A DNA stretch of 64,000 nucleotides from an uncultured Duncaniella sp. (lineage in GTDB: Bacteria > Bacteroidota > Bacteroidia > Bacteroidales > Muribaculaceae). Both the position numbers and the translations under genes were made by a program. This document shows, piece after piece, positions 1 to 7,981 of this stretch (its first letter is position 1; the number at the start of each line of letters is the position of its first letter). The stretch lies in contig NZ_CAJTMT010000002.1 of NCBI RefSeq assembly GCF_910577345.1, positions 62,001 through 126,000 on the forward strand. Direction: 5' to 3'. The notes under the pieces were generated by a model that ran no database searches, was not told the DNA's origin, and saw nothing but the letters and a program-made list of their open reading frames with translations.

Positions 1-4
1 CAAT

Positions 5-60
5 ATCAAAACCGGCCGGAAAATTAGGAACGCCCTGATTTTCCGGCCGGTTTTGATTTT
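5..60. terminator. perfect 20-bp hairpin, likely bidirectional terminator
   Basis: Positions 5-24 are the exact reverse complement of 38-57, with a 13-nt loop and A/T-rich flanks. It lies just past the stop of the minus-strand DUF1016 gene and would end its transcript. It could also serve a gene left of the window. Confidence 0.75.
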
Positions 61-92
61 GTATGAGGTTCCGATTACTTATCCCACATAGG

Positions 93-1223
93 TTATAGCA
101 ATTTTTTCAGTTCCTCAACATCCGGTAAAGCCTCGCGAAGCCTTTCCGGCATCTCGGAATTGATTCGATATGTAGCAACCCCCATTGGTTTGGTATAATC
201 TTGAATTACGTATTCAACGAAGTCTTTATTTGCAGTCTTACAAAGTACAATTCCGATTGACGGGTTTTCATGAGGCTTTTTTACTTTGTCATCGAGGATA
301 CGAAGATATGTCATGAGTTGGGCAAGATAGCCTGGTTTAAAGCTCCCTGTTTTCAGTTCTACGACTACAAGACAATTCAACTCGCGGTTGAAGAACAACA
401 GATCCGGAAAGAAATCATGGGAAAATGCCTCAAGATGATATTGATTACCTATGAATGCAAAGTCCTGTCCGAATGTCATTATGAATTTTTTGATGTTGTG
501 GACAATTTCTTTTTCCACAACGCGCTCGTCAATATCTTCTATATCACGGATTCCTATTTCCTCTGTATTTATGAAATTCAATAGATAGGAATCCTTAAAC
601 ATATTTAATGCCTTAAATGCGTTTTCTGAGTTATGGATTGTAGAAATGAAATTTGATGGTAGAGCTCCGTACTTATCTGCTGAATTAGATTTGATTTGCT
701 CTTGCAAGAATCGTTTATTCCATTTATGTGTAATGGCGAGTTTGATGTATTTCCATCTTTTTGCCAAATCTTTTTCTCCGGTAAGGATTACTATGTGGTG
801 ACTAAAGCTTAAATCCATGAATATTTCCAAATCGTCAGCCTTGGCTGACGATTTGACTGTAAGCAATAAAGAGGTATCTATCTCATCGGTAAGTTTTGGC
901 AATCTCAGGTCTTTATTTTCAATTACAGGAGACCACTCCTCATAAAATATCCTCATATATTTCAGATTAGTCTCAGAAAATCCTCTAAGGCCAGGTAGTT
1001 CTTTGCAGAGTCGTTCGGAAATAGCTTTAATGGCTCCCGTTTTCCAAAAGCCATCTCTGGAATTTGCTGATATGTATCTGCCGATGCCGTAATAGAGTGA
1101 TAGCATTTCACGATTCACCAATTTGGCTGCCTGATATTGGCTACGCAAAATGGCTTCTTTTATGATGCTGACTGCAACTCTATAATTGTTCTCCTTATTA
1201 ACTGGATATTTATTTATTGTCAT
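93..1223 (-). CDS. DUF1016 (YhcG-like) PDDEXK nuclease-family protein
   Basis: 376 aa. The N-terminal half matches the DUF1016 N domain (early YGIGRYI, then ETNLKYMR). The C-terminal third carries a PD-(D/E)XK nuclease core: FPDLLFF, then VVVELKTG, with the expected Asp and Glu-X-Lys. YhcG-type proteins are often found near restriction-modification or mobile loci and are presumed DNA-acting, but the substrate is unknown. The start is fixed by a promoter whose -7 box ends only 9 nt upstream, leaving almost no leader. The gene stands alone between two hairpin terminators and is visibly more AT-rich than its neighbours, suggesting recent acquisition. A second DUF1016 gene lies at 16428-17456. 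The family call is firm; the biological role is open. Confidence 0.88.
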   Translation of the reverse strand: MTINKYPVNKENNYRVAVSIIKEAILRSQYQAAKLVNREMLSLYYGIGRYISANSRDGFWKTGAIKAISERLCKELPGLRGFSETNLKYMRIFYEEWSPVIENKDLRLPKLTDEIDTSLLLTVKSSAKADDLEIFMDLSFSHHIVILTGEKDLAKRWKYIKLAITHKWNKRFLQEQIKSNSADKYGALPSNFISTIHNSENAFKALNMFKDSYLLNFINTEEIGIRDIEDIDERVVEKEIVHNIKKFIMTFGQDFAFIGNQYHLEAFSHDFFPDLLFFNRELNCLVVVELKTGSFKPGYLAQLMTYLRILDDKVKKPHENPSIGIVLCKTANKDFVEYVIQDYTKPMGVATYRINSEMPERLREALPDVEELKKLL

Positions 1224-1231
1224 AGTAATTG

Positions 1232-1261
1232 CAAAGATACTGATTATTTGCTGATTGCAAA
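1232..1261 (-). promoter_or_regulatory. promoter of the DUF1016 gene
   Basis: On the minus strand, TTTG (1258-1261) is followed 18 nt later by TATCTTTG (1232-1239), matching the Bacteroidota -33/-7 consensus. The predicted transcript starts within a few nt of the ATG at 1223. Confidence 0.6.
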
Positions 1262-1293
1262 TAAAATGGTCGCAATATATTCAAGATTATGGG

Positions 1294-1346
1294 CATATAA
1301 ATCCCGGAAGCAAGGATATTTGAGAATTGCTTCCGGGATCTATATG
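1294..1346. terminator. hairpin terminator
   Basis: A 13-bp perfect stem (1301-1313 with 1327-1339) is extended by an outer catata/tatatg pair. It lies downstream of the minus-strand lipoprotein gene (1441-1734). A short T-run follows on the plus strand. Confidence 0.55.
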
Positions 1347-1440
1347 TTTTTACAAGTTTATGTCTTTATACGAAGTTTTCTTGGAAACTGCGTAGATTTT
1401 GGCTGTTTTGCTGCTGTTTCAGGAATGGGAGAGAACTGCT

Positions 1441-1734
1441 TCAGATGGGGACGTTGTTGAGTTCGTTGTAGGGGGAGGCATCTGAGTCGTCAATGTTGTA
1501 GAGGTCATCATCGTCGTGATGATGCTTCTTGTATTTCTTGTGCTTTTTATGTTTTTTGTGCTTCTTATCCTTATGGTGATGGTCCTGCTCGTAGTAATAG
1601 TGACTGTCGCCGAAGGGGAGATCACCTTCAACGCCCCAATGGCTGCGCATGGAACCACAGCCGCTGACCAGCAGCGGTAATACGAATGTCATGATGAGGC
1701 TCAGGATAGGGAATGTGGATCTTCTTATTCTCAT
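1441..1734 (-). CDS. small His/Lys/Asp-rich lipoprotein
   Basis: 97 aa from the ATG at 1734; the longer frame to 1824 would put 30 non-signal residues before the signal peptide. A basic N-terminus, hydrophobic stretch and lipobox LVSGC (Cys26) predict an outer-membrane or periplasmic lipoprotein. The mature part has YYY, then His triplets, a KKH-type repeat and a run of four Asp. Such composition suggests metal binding or polyanion contact, but this is inference. I recognise no named domain. The low-complexity repeat also makes the locus prone to length variation. It is a single gene with its own downstream hairpin. Confidence 0.7.
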   Translation of the reverse strand: MRIRRSTFPILSLIMTFVLPLLVSGCGSMRSHWGVEGDLPFGDSHYYYEQDHHHKDKKHKKHKKHKKYKKHHHDDDDLYNIDDSDASPYNELNNVPI

Positions 1735-1941
1735 AATCGTCAGGTTGAAAAGTGAGTGCCAAGGTTGAAGTCTTGTTAATAAAACATTCCCTATTGTGAA
1801 AATGTTTATAAATTGGAAAATCACGAGGATAAATCTCAGCGATTTTGTTTAATTTTGCAACAGTTGCGGACTCTTTGAGGCCCCAAACTCAAAACAGACA
1901 GCCTTAAACAGCCAACTCCCGACCTCAGACTTCCACGCTGT

Positions 1942-1991
1942 AACCCACAACTGACAACTCAAAACTTAAAAACTCAAAACTCACAACTCCC
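1942..1991 (+). repeat. heptanucleotide leader repeat (AACTNAN)
   Basis: Seven consecutive 7-nt units of the form AACYNAN, with one extra A after the fourth, end 3 nt before the ATG of the DUF1573 gene. The same unit in the same sense precedes the starts at 26762 and 61456. Confidence 0.85.
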
Positions 1992-1994
1992 AAT

Positions 1995-2378
1995 ATGAAA
2001 AAGCTCATCATAATGATGCTCCTCGCCATCGCCGGTTTCGGCTCGATGGCCGCTAAAGGCAAGGCTCAGATTACCTTCGATTCAACATCCCACGATTTCG
2101 GCACCATCAAGGCCGATGGCGGTATGGTGACCGCAGTCTATGATTTCACCAATACCGGCGACGAGCCGCTGACAATCATCACCGTCACCAACGGCGGTTG
2201 CGGATGCACAAAGCCTGATTTCCCCAAGGCCCCGATTGCTCCCGGAAAGAAGGGTGAGATAAAGATTACATTCCAGCCCAAAGGCCGCTCGGGAGAGTTC
2301 AACCGTTCGGTCAAGGTGAAGACCAATGCAGGAGCAGGCCGCAAGACCCTTACATTCAACGGTGTCATTGTTCCCTGA
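1995..2378 (+). CDS. DUF1573 secreted protein (single domain)
   Basis: 127 aa. A signal peptide (residues 1-19, MKKLII...SMAAKG) is followed by one DUF1573 Ig-like beta domain. Its hallmarks are HDFGTI near the start, FTNTGDEPLTI, a GGCGCTKPD motif and IAPGKKGEI. The family is abundant in Bacteroidota, is exported, and has no settled function; it resembles ASH/HYDIN-type beta-sandwiches. It is the first gene of a co-directional run with a larger DUF1573 protein (44 nt downstream) and meaB. The two DUF1573 proteins share the same domain, probably by duplication. The start is set by the signal peptide and an AACTNAN heptad leader ending 3 nt before the ATG. Confidence 0.9.
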   Translation: MKKLIIMMLLAIAGFGSMAAKGKAQITFDSTSHDFGTIKADGGMVTAVYDFTNTGDEPLTIITVTNGGCGCTKPDFPKAPIAPGKKGEIKITFQPKGRSGEFNRSVKVKTNAGAGRKTLTFNGVIVP

Positions 2379-2421
2379 CCTTCGTCCGTGTCTCAAAAGC
2401 TCACTTTCAACCATCTGCATC

Positions 2422-3504
2422 ATGAGAATTCCAAAATTTCTGACATTGGCGGCTCTCCTCGGCTCCGCTCTCACGGTTTCGGCCAAGGGGCAGGGCGTTT
2501 GGCTTGAGCAGAAACATGATTTCGGGGCTTTCGACGAGAGTCTCGGAACAGTCTATTGCGATTTCCGCCTTGTCAATGTTGGCGATGAGCCGATAGCCAT
2601 CATCGGTGCGCGCGCCAATTGCGGATGCACCCGTCCGGAGTACTCCAAAGCCCCGATTGCTCCGGGCGATACAGCGGTCATCCGTGTCGGTTTTGACCCG
2701 TCGGGCCGTCCCGGCAGATTCGGAAAATATGTAAACGTGGATCTTGATTGCGCTCCCAAGCGTTCGCAACTGACCATCCAGGGCACCGTCATCGGAACGT
2801 CCAATACACTCAAATCGCGTTTTCCGGTGTCGCTCGGCCCGATGAAACTGCGCTCGAAGGTAATCGCCTACGGCGAGGTGCTTAAAGGCCACACTGCCGG
2901 ACAGTTTCTCGAAGGCTACAACGCATCGGCCGATACTCTGCGGCCGGTGGTGGGCAATCTGCCTTCTTATATAAAGGTTCTTGTTGAGCCGACTGTCGTG
3001 CCACCCGGCGACCGCTTCGTCATCTCGACCATCCTCAATGCCGATAAAATTGACGATTGGGGAGTGGTGACCGACTCAATGACTGTCGCGCCGTCAGCAG
3101 CATCGCCTGAAAAGGTGACGGTGGAGACAGTGGCTATCATCGGTGAGGATTTCTCTACGCTCACACAAAAGCAACGGGAAGAGGCGCCACGCCTCGATGC
3201 GGATGTCACTGCCATTGACCTCAAACAGATACAGCGCGGTTCTTCGCCGATTACACGCTCGTTTACCATCGCCAACAAGGGCAAGAGCCCTCTCATCATC
3301 CGCCGTATCAGTTGTCCGGACAAGGCCGTAAGTGTCAAGCTCAAGACCATGGAAATCAAGCCGGGCAAGAGCGCAAAGGCCGAAGTGACGGTTAATCCGG
3401 CCCTTCTTGGCGACAGCAAGCTCCTCAACGCACGAATCAATATCGTGGCCAATGACCCTGACCACCCCTCGACAATGGTGCGCGTGGTGGCGGAGGTCAA
3501 GTGA
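2422..3504 (+). CDS. DUF1573 secreted protein (two Ig-like repeats)
   Basis: 360 aa from the ATG at 2422; the frame is open back to 2326, but only this start begins with a signal peptide (MRIPKF...VSAKG). Residues ~25-115 form a DUF1573 domain with QKHDFGAF, NVGDEPIAI, ANCGCTRPEY and APIAPGD, closely like the upstream protein. A second, more divergent Ig-like region lies at ~265-360 (FTIANKGKSPLIIRRI), with one Cys left of the usual pair. Probably exported to the periplasm or cell surface; function unknown. It lies 43 nt after the smaller DUF1573 gene and 46 nt before meaB, so the three are likely co-transcribed. Confidence 0.87.
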   Translation: MRIPKFLTLAALLGSALTVSAKGQGVWLEQKHDFGAFDESLGTVYCDFRLVNVGDEPIAIIGARANCGCTRPEYSKAPIAPGDTAVIRVGFDPSGRPGRFGKYVNVDLDCAPKRSQLTIQGTVIGTSNTLKSRFPVSLGPMKLRSKVIAYGEVLKGHTAGQFLEGYNASADTLRPVVGNLPSYIKVLVEPTVVPPGDRFVISTILNADKIDDWGVVTDSMTVAPSAASPEKVTVETVAIIGEDFSTLTQKQREEAPRLDADVTAIDLKQIQRGSSPITRSFTIANKGKSPLIIRRISCPDKAVSVKLKTMEIKPGKSAKAEVTVNPALLGDSKLLNARINIVANDPDHPSTMVRVVAEVK

Positions 3505-3550
3505 CCGCAGTCATCATATCCATCCCATCAACCCAATCAGCCTTAACCCC

Positions 3551-4642
3551 ATGGAACATATTGAAAACGATGAACAGTTCGGCGGTCTGACCGTCAATAA
3601 AGGTGTCAACCAACCTCCGGTTGTCAACCCATATCTCCGTCCGCGCCGTCGGCGCGTGCTTCCCAACGCGGGAGAACTCGTAGAGGGAATACTCAAAGGC
3701 GACATCACCACTCTCGCCCGTGCCGTCACTCTCGTCGAGAGCCTTTCTCCAGAGCATCAGGCCATCGCGCAGGAGGTGATTGAAAAGTGCCTTCCACATT
3801 CTGGAAAGTCCCGCCGCATAGGCATCACCGGTGTCCCCGGAGCAGGCAAGAGTACATCGATTGACGTGTTCGGTCTCCATGTGCTTCGTAATGGGGGCAA
3901 ACTTGCCGTGCTTGCAATCGACCCTTCAAGTGAACGCACCAAGGGAAGTATCCTCGGCGACAAAACCCGAATGGAGAAGCTCTCGGTCCACCCTGACGCT
4001 TTCATCCGTCCCAGTCCATCGGCCGGTTCATTGGGTGGTGTGGCACGCAAGACCCGCGAGACAATTGTCCTCTGTGAAGCTGCCGGATTCAATAATATTT
4101 TCGTCGAGACCGTGGGTGTCGGGCAGAGCGAGACCGCAGTCCACTCGATGGTCGATTTCTTCCTGCTCATCCAGCTTGCCGGTACCGGAGATGAACTCCA
4201 GGGTATCAAGCGCGGAATCATGGAAATGGCCGACGGTATTGTCATCAACAAGGCCGACGGCGACAATATCCAGCGTGCCCAATTGGCTCAGGCCCAGTTC
4301 CGCAGTGCGCTCCACCTTTTCCCGCCGACAGCTTCAGGCTGGAGTCCGGAAGTGTTGACCTACTCAGGCTACTTCGAGCTCGGTATTCCGGAAGTGTGGG
4401 ACATGATTGACCGCTATTTCGCCTTTGTGGACGCAAACGGCTATTTCGAACGCAAACGCAGCGAACAGGCGCGCTACTGGATGTATGAGACCATTGACGA
4501 ACAGCTACGCGCCCATTTCTACAACAATCCTGAAATCGAGCGGATGCTTGCCGAGCGTGAGGTGAGGGTGCTGAACAATCAGCAGTCGTCGTTCACAGCC
4601 GCCCGCGACATCCTCGACCACTATTTCGCCTCGAAATTCTGA
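3551..4642 (+). CDS. meaB: MeaB-type GTPase, chaperone of methylmalonyl-CoA mutase
   Basis: 363 aa from the ATG at 3551; the upstream extension lies in the DUF1573 coding region. MeaB is a G3E-type P-loop GTPase that guards cobalamin loading and rescue of methylmalonyl-CoA mutase, used in propionate/succinate metabolism. Visible motifs are the P-loop GVPGAGKS (94-101), AIDPSSERTKGSILGDKTRM, the switch ETVGVGQSE and the base-recognition motif NKAD. The length fits the family with a normal C-terminal dimerisation arm. The mutase genes mutA/mutB are not in this window; instead meaB follows two DUF1573 genes. A 119-nt intergenic hairpin follows. Confidence 0.95.
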   Translation: MEHIENDEQFGGLTVNKGVNQPPVVNPYLRPRRRRVLPNAGELVEGILKGDITTLARAVTLVESLSPEHQAIAQEVIEKCLPHSGKSRRIGITGVPGAGKSTSIDVFGLHVLRNGGKLAVLAIDPSSERTKGSILGDKTRMEKLSVHPDAFIRPSPSAGSLGGVARKTRETIVLCEAAGFNNIFVETVGVGQSETAVHSMVDFFLLIQLAGTGDELQGIKRGIMEMADGIVINKADGDNIQRAQLAQAQFRSALHLFPPTASGWSPEVLTYSGYFELGIPEVWDMIDRYFAFVDANGYFERKRSEQARYWMYETIDEQLRAHFYNNPEIERMLAEREVRVLNNQQSSFTAARDILDHYFASKF

Positions 4643-4681
4643 GATTCATTCAGAGGATTCCGGATATGGATCCGGATCGGT

Positions 4682-4800
4682 GAAAGGCACAAAAAGACAG
4701 AAGGTCAGAAGATACAAAAGTTTATAATCGTCAGTATTTGCGATTATTATAGGTGAAAACACTTTTGTTTCTTCTGACCTTCTGTCTTTTTGTGCCTTTC
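4682..4800. repeat. long intergenic hairpin A (30-bp perfect arms)
   Basis: Positions 4682-4711 are the exact reverse complement of 4771-4800. Two further inner stems (4714-4721/4761-4768 and 4724-4730/4741-4747) extend it into one long hairpin. The left arm has an 8-nt period (RRAAGRYM-like). It matches the arm of hairpin B (58557-58707) at 25 of 30 positions. It follows meaB and may terminate transcription. Nothing else is visible in 4643-4922. Confidence 0.85.
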
Positions 4801-4922
4801 CATTGACCTAATCCGCTATTCATACACTTTTTTACCGGATTTGTCCGAACATACTTGGGCCGGGAGGTGTTAATTACTCAAAAGCAAAACAACACCATCA
4901 ACACCTCTCAATTTCAACTCTC

Positions 4923-5963
4923 ATGAAGTCAAAACTTATAGCTGCGGCTATGTCACTCGTAGCTTTAGCAGGTTTTCAGAATACAGCCGAAGCATGTTCG
5001 CGTATACTTTACGTCGGAAATGACAGCCTGCGCATCATCGGGCGCTCACTTGATTGGAAAACACCCATCCCCACAAATCTTTATGTCTATCCCCGCGGAA
5101 TGCATAAGGTAGGCAACACGTTGCCCGGCTCCGTGGAGTGGACGTCGAAATATGGTGCCATCTACGCTGTCGGCTATGACGGCGGTGTCACGGAAGGCAT
5201 GAATGAAAAGGGTCTCGTTGTCAACGGACTTTTCTGCAAAGGAACTGTATATGTAAACGATTCAACCATGCAGCGTCCGCCAATGTCGCTTGCGGTATTT
5301 CCCGCATGGCTCCTTGACCTCTGCGCCACGACTCCTGAGGCCGTAGCACTTCTGAGGGAGCATAACTTCAACATTTCCGGTGCGACATTTGATGGCGGTA
5401 CGGTATCGACCCTTCACTGGGGTATTACCGACAGTCAGGGCCGGTCAGCAATGGTGGAGTTTGATCACGGCAATATCAAGATTTATGAAGGACAGGATAT
5501 TCCAGTGCTTACCAACGACCCGACTTTCCCGCAGATGAATGCCATCAATGACTATTGGGAGAAAAAGGGTGGTACACACACACTGCCCGGCACTGTCTCC
5601 AGTCCTGACCGTTTCGTGCGTGGCTACTTCTTCGACCATAATGTCGAGAAGACCGGTGATGCCGATCTCGGATTGTCAATTATCCGTTCGATACTCTTCA
5701 ACGTGTCGGTACCTTATACCTACACCGTCGAGGGAGAGGGCAACGTAAGTTCCACCCAGTGGCGCTCGTTTGCCAATATCCGCGATCTCCGCTACTATTT
5801 CGATGTGGTGACCAATCCCGGCATCTACTATGTCGACCTCAACAAATGTGATTTCCGTCCCGGAGCACCGGTCATGAAGCTCGACACATCCAAAAGTTCG
5901 GACTATGTCGGTGATGTGACTTCGAAACTCTTCAAGACGAAGCCGTTTGATCCGATGTATTGA
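4923..5963 (+). CDS. choloylglycine hydrolase-family (linear amide) Ntn-hydrolase
   Basis: 346 aa. A signal peptide ends at AEA, so Cys25 becomes the N-terminal nucleophile, as required for this Ntn-hydrolase family (bile salt hydrolases, penicillin V acylases). Other matches to the active-site set are Arg41 and Asp44 (GRSLDW), Asn198 (LTNDPTF) and Arg230 (DRFVRG). The loop after GMNEKGL reads NGLFC. Phe104 sits where Gram-positive bile salt hydrolases have the substrate-sorting Asn (Asn82 of the Clostridium perfringens enzyme). Substrate is therefore uncertain: bile salts, N-acyl amides or acyl-homoserine lactones are all possible. Export points to the periplasm or surface. Monocistronic, with a strong terminator at 6074-6118. 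Confidence 0.9.
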   Translation: MKSKLIAAAMSLVALAGFQNTAEACSRILYVGNDSLRIIGRSLDWKTPIPTNLYVYPRGMHKVGNTLPGSVEWTSKYGAIYAVGYDGGVTEGMNEKGLVVNGLFCKGTVYVNDSTMQRPPMSLAVFPAWLLDLCATTPEAVALLREHNFNISGATFDGGTVSTLHWGITDSQGRSAMVEFDHGNIKIYEGQDIPVLTNDPTFPQMNAINDYWEKKGGTHTLPGTVSSPDRFVRGYFFDHNVEKTGDADLGLSIIRSILFNVSVPYTYTVEGEGNVSSTQWRSFANIRDLRYYFDVVTNPGIYYVDLNKCDFRPGAPVMKLDTSKSSDYVGDVTSKLFKTKPFDPMY

Positions 5964-6073
5964 TTCCATTGACACACTATAGTATTTACAATCAACAATA
6001 CACACCAATTCAGGAATTTCCCGAATACCCTTTCCTGAAACAAACTTTATCTTAGACTATAAACACACACTTT

Positions 6074-6118
6074 CCGCCTTCACATCCCAACGGTTGACCA
6101 AGTGAAGGCGGTTTTTTT
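6074..6118 (+). terminator. rho-independent terminator of the hydrolase gene
   Basis: A 10-bp stem (6074-6083 with 6102-6111) is followed by seven T residues, 110 nt after the stop of the choloylglycine hydrolase-family gene. Confidence 0.85.
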
Positions 6119-6163
6119 ATTGCAGTTTTCAATAAAAACTGCCGACGGGTTTCAGGCTAATGT

Positions 6164-6195
6164 TTTGTAATTGGGAGAAATTTTTAGTACTTTTG
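6164..6195 (+). promoter_or_regulatory. Bacteroidota-type promoter for the CTD-like small protein
   Basis: TTTG (6164-6167) is followed 20 nt later by TACTTTTG (6188-6195), a perfect -33/-7 pair. The predicted start, near 6200, supports the ATG at 6216 and excludes the one at 6171. Confidence 0.8.
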
Positions 6196-6215
6196 CAGAA
6201 ATTAATCTCCGGTCT

Positions 6216-6536
6216 ATGCGTCAATTTGTTGTCATAGCGTTGTTTGTCCTTTCAGCCATGCTCCTTTCTGGAGCCGCACCGCGCTGGGAGGCTGTCGACG
6301 CGCCCGGACGCATATTCACCGAGCAACGCAGTGATTCCGACCGGACTGAAGTGGCTGTGAGGGAGGGCGCGATTTATATCAGTTCCCAACATCAGGTCAG
6401 CATAAAGGTGTTCACCATTCTCGGTCAGCTTATCTCGCAGGAGACTCTTCCGGCAGGTACCCACCGCCTTCAGATGAGCGCAAAAGGAATCTACATCCTG
6501 AAAATAGGCACTACCACGCGACGCGTAACAATTTGA
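6216..6536 (+). CDS. small exported protein with T9SS C-terminal-domain-like fold
   Basis: 106 aa. A signal peptide (~1-20, MRQFVV...LSGAAP) is followed by ~35 variable residues. The last ~50 residues have the pattern of a type IX secretion sorting domain (VSIKVFTILGQ, then LPAGTHRL, then GIYILKIG and a basic end). Known T9SS cargo has a large passenger ahead of the CTD; here there is essentially none. It could be a free CTD, a cargo remnant, or a membrane/envelope beta-protein. It lies 17 nt upstream of the lipid kinase and may be co-transcribed with it. PorU, the sortase that cuts such domains, is encoded at 52878-56270. Confidence 0.75.
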   Translation: MRQFVVIALFVLSAMLLSGAAPRWEAVDAPGRIFTEQRSDSDRTEVAVREGAIYISSQHQVSIKVFTILGQLISQETLPAGTHRLQMSAKGIYILKIGTTTRRVTI

Positions 6537-6553
6537 TGCCCCCGTTATTGTAA

Positions 6554-7516
6554 ATGAAAGTACGTCTGATCATCAATCCCATCTCCGGCACCCGCAACAA
6601 AGCCGGACTTGACCGCATGGTCGCTGACGCACTCAGCCCTCTCGGCTGGGAGCTTGAAGTTGTATATACAAAAGGTCACGGCGATGCCACGAGGCTTGCC
6701 CTCTCAGCCGTAGAAAAAGGTTGCGACGTGGTTCTCGCTGCCGGTGGCGACGGCACAATCAACGAGACCGCTGCCGCCCTGTGTGGCACAGGAGTTGTGC
6801 TTGGCATACTCCCGTGTGGTTCCGGCAACGGACTTGCCCGCCATCTCGGTATTCCTATCGACATCCGCGAGGGACTGAAGGTGATTCTTGAAAATCACCC
6901 CGAGGATATAGACTACGGTACGGTTAACGACAGTAAATTTTTCTGTACCTTCGGCGTCGGCTTCGATGCAGCAGTGAGTGCTGCTTTCGCGCGAAAGAAA
7001 ACCAGAGGTAAATTAACTTATATCCAAAGTACGTTCGAGACATACGCCAACTACGAACCGGAATACTACACCATCAGTGCCAACGGCAAGAAGTTGACCG
7101 AGAAGGCTTTTCTTGTTGCCGTATGTAATGCCTCTCAGTATGGCAACAATGCTTATATAGCTCCGAGCGCGGCTATAAACGATGGTCTGCTCGATGTGAC
7201 CATCATACATGCAGGTAATACCCTGTCTACAGCTCTGGTTGGAGTTGATATGCTGACCGGCATGATTGAGCGGAATATGCTCATCCATACATTCCGCACG
7301 GATAATATCATCATTGAGCGTGAGCGCCGTGGCCCGTCGCATCTCGATGGCGAACCGCTCGAAATGACTGACCATCTCGACATCCGCTGTCATCACAACG
7401 GTCTCAGGGTATTTACACCGAGGACAGTGCGTCCCTTCAAACCCATCCTTACCCCGGTCACGGCCATGTTCAACGATTTCAAACTCGCCGTCTCAAACCT
7501 TTTCCAGAAAGCATAG
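6554..7516 (+). CDS. YegS/DAG-kinase-family lipid kinase
   Basis: 320 aa. The diacylglycerol-kinase catalytic fold is clear: NPISGT near the N-terminus, the nucleotide-binding GGDGT at 64-68, and GSGNGLARHLGI at 89-100. The C-terminal beta-sandwich has DGLLDV and LDGEP. Members phosphorylate diacylglycerol, phosphatidylglycerol or sphingoid lipids at the cytoplasmic membrane face. Bacteroidota make sphingolipids, so a sphingoid substrate is possible but cannot be told from the sequence. Length is typical. It follows the CTD-like small protein by 17 nt. Downstream is the degenerate 70-nt repeat array, with no obvious terminator. Confidence 0.92.
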   Translation: MKVRLIINPISGTRNKAGLDRMVADALSPLGWELEVVYTKGHGDATRLALSAVEKGCDVVLAAGGDGTINETAAALCGTGVVLGILPCGSGNGLARHLGIPIDIREGLKVILENHPEDIDYGTVNDSKFFCTFGVGFDAAVSAAFARKKTRGKLTYIQSTFETYANYEPEYYTISANGKKLTEKAFLVAVCNASQYGNNAYIAPSAAINDGLLDVTIIHAGNTLSTALVGVDMLTGMIERNMLIHTFRTDNIIIERERRGPSHLDGEPLEMTDHLDIRCHHNGLRVFTPRTVRPFKPILTPVTAMFNDFKLAVSNLFQKA

Positions 7517-7549
7517 TTACCGTCAAGAACCACTATTGACGCATTGGCT

Positions 7550-7980
7550 ACAGTACATGGATGGATAGCCGTCCAAAAGCCACTGTTAATACTATGTCAG
7601 CTACAGTGTGTGTGGATGGTGCCCTCCCCGGATGGTTGATTCTCCGTCCCAATCCTCTATAGATGCTCGTCAGCTATGGTGTATAGATAACTTCTCCGGA
7701 TGGCCGATGTCCCGTCCAAAAACCGTAGTTGATGCTGCTTCAGCTATAGTGTGTAGATGGCCTTTCCGGATGGCCGATGTCCCGTCCAAAAGCCGTAGTT
7801 GATGCTGCCTCAGCTATAGCGTGTAGATGGCCTTTCCGGATGGCTGATTATCTGTCCCAATCCACTATATATGCTCGTCAGCTATGGTGTGCAGATAGCT
7901 TTTCCGGATGGTTGATTCACCGTCCCCATCTACTATAGATGCTCGTCAGCTATGGTGTGCAGATAGCTTCTCCGGATGGT
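7550..7980. repeat. degenerate ~70-nt tandem repeat array
   Basis: At least six imperfect units begin with cagctat/cagctac at 7598, 7671, 7741, 7811, 7879 and 7947 (spacing 73, 70, 70, 68, 68). Each contains a tccggatgg core and a cgtcc word; a partial unit starts near 7550. The period is not a multiple of three and open frames are short, so it is probably non-coding. It directly abuts the left end of the transposase element. Confidence 0.85.
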
Positions 7981-7981
7981 T

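Noticed and set aside
7550..7980. CRISPR-like spaced repeats
   Set aside because: The whole ~70-nt unit is repeated and degenerate; there are no constant short repeats with unique spacers, and no cas genes are nearby.
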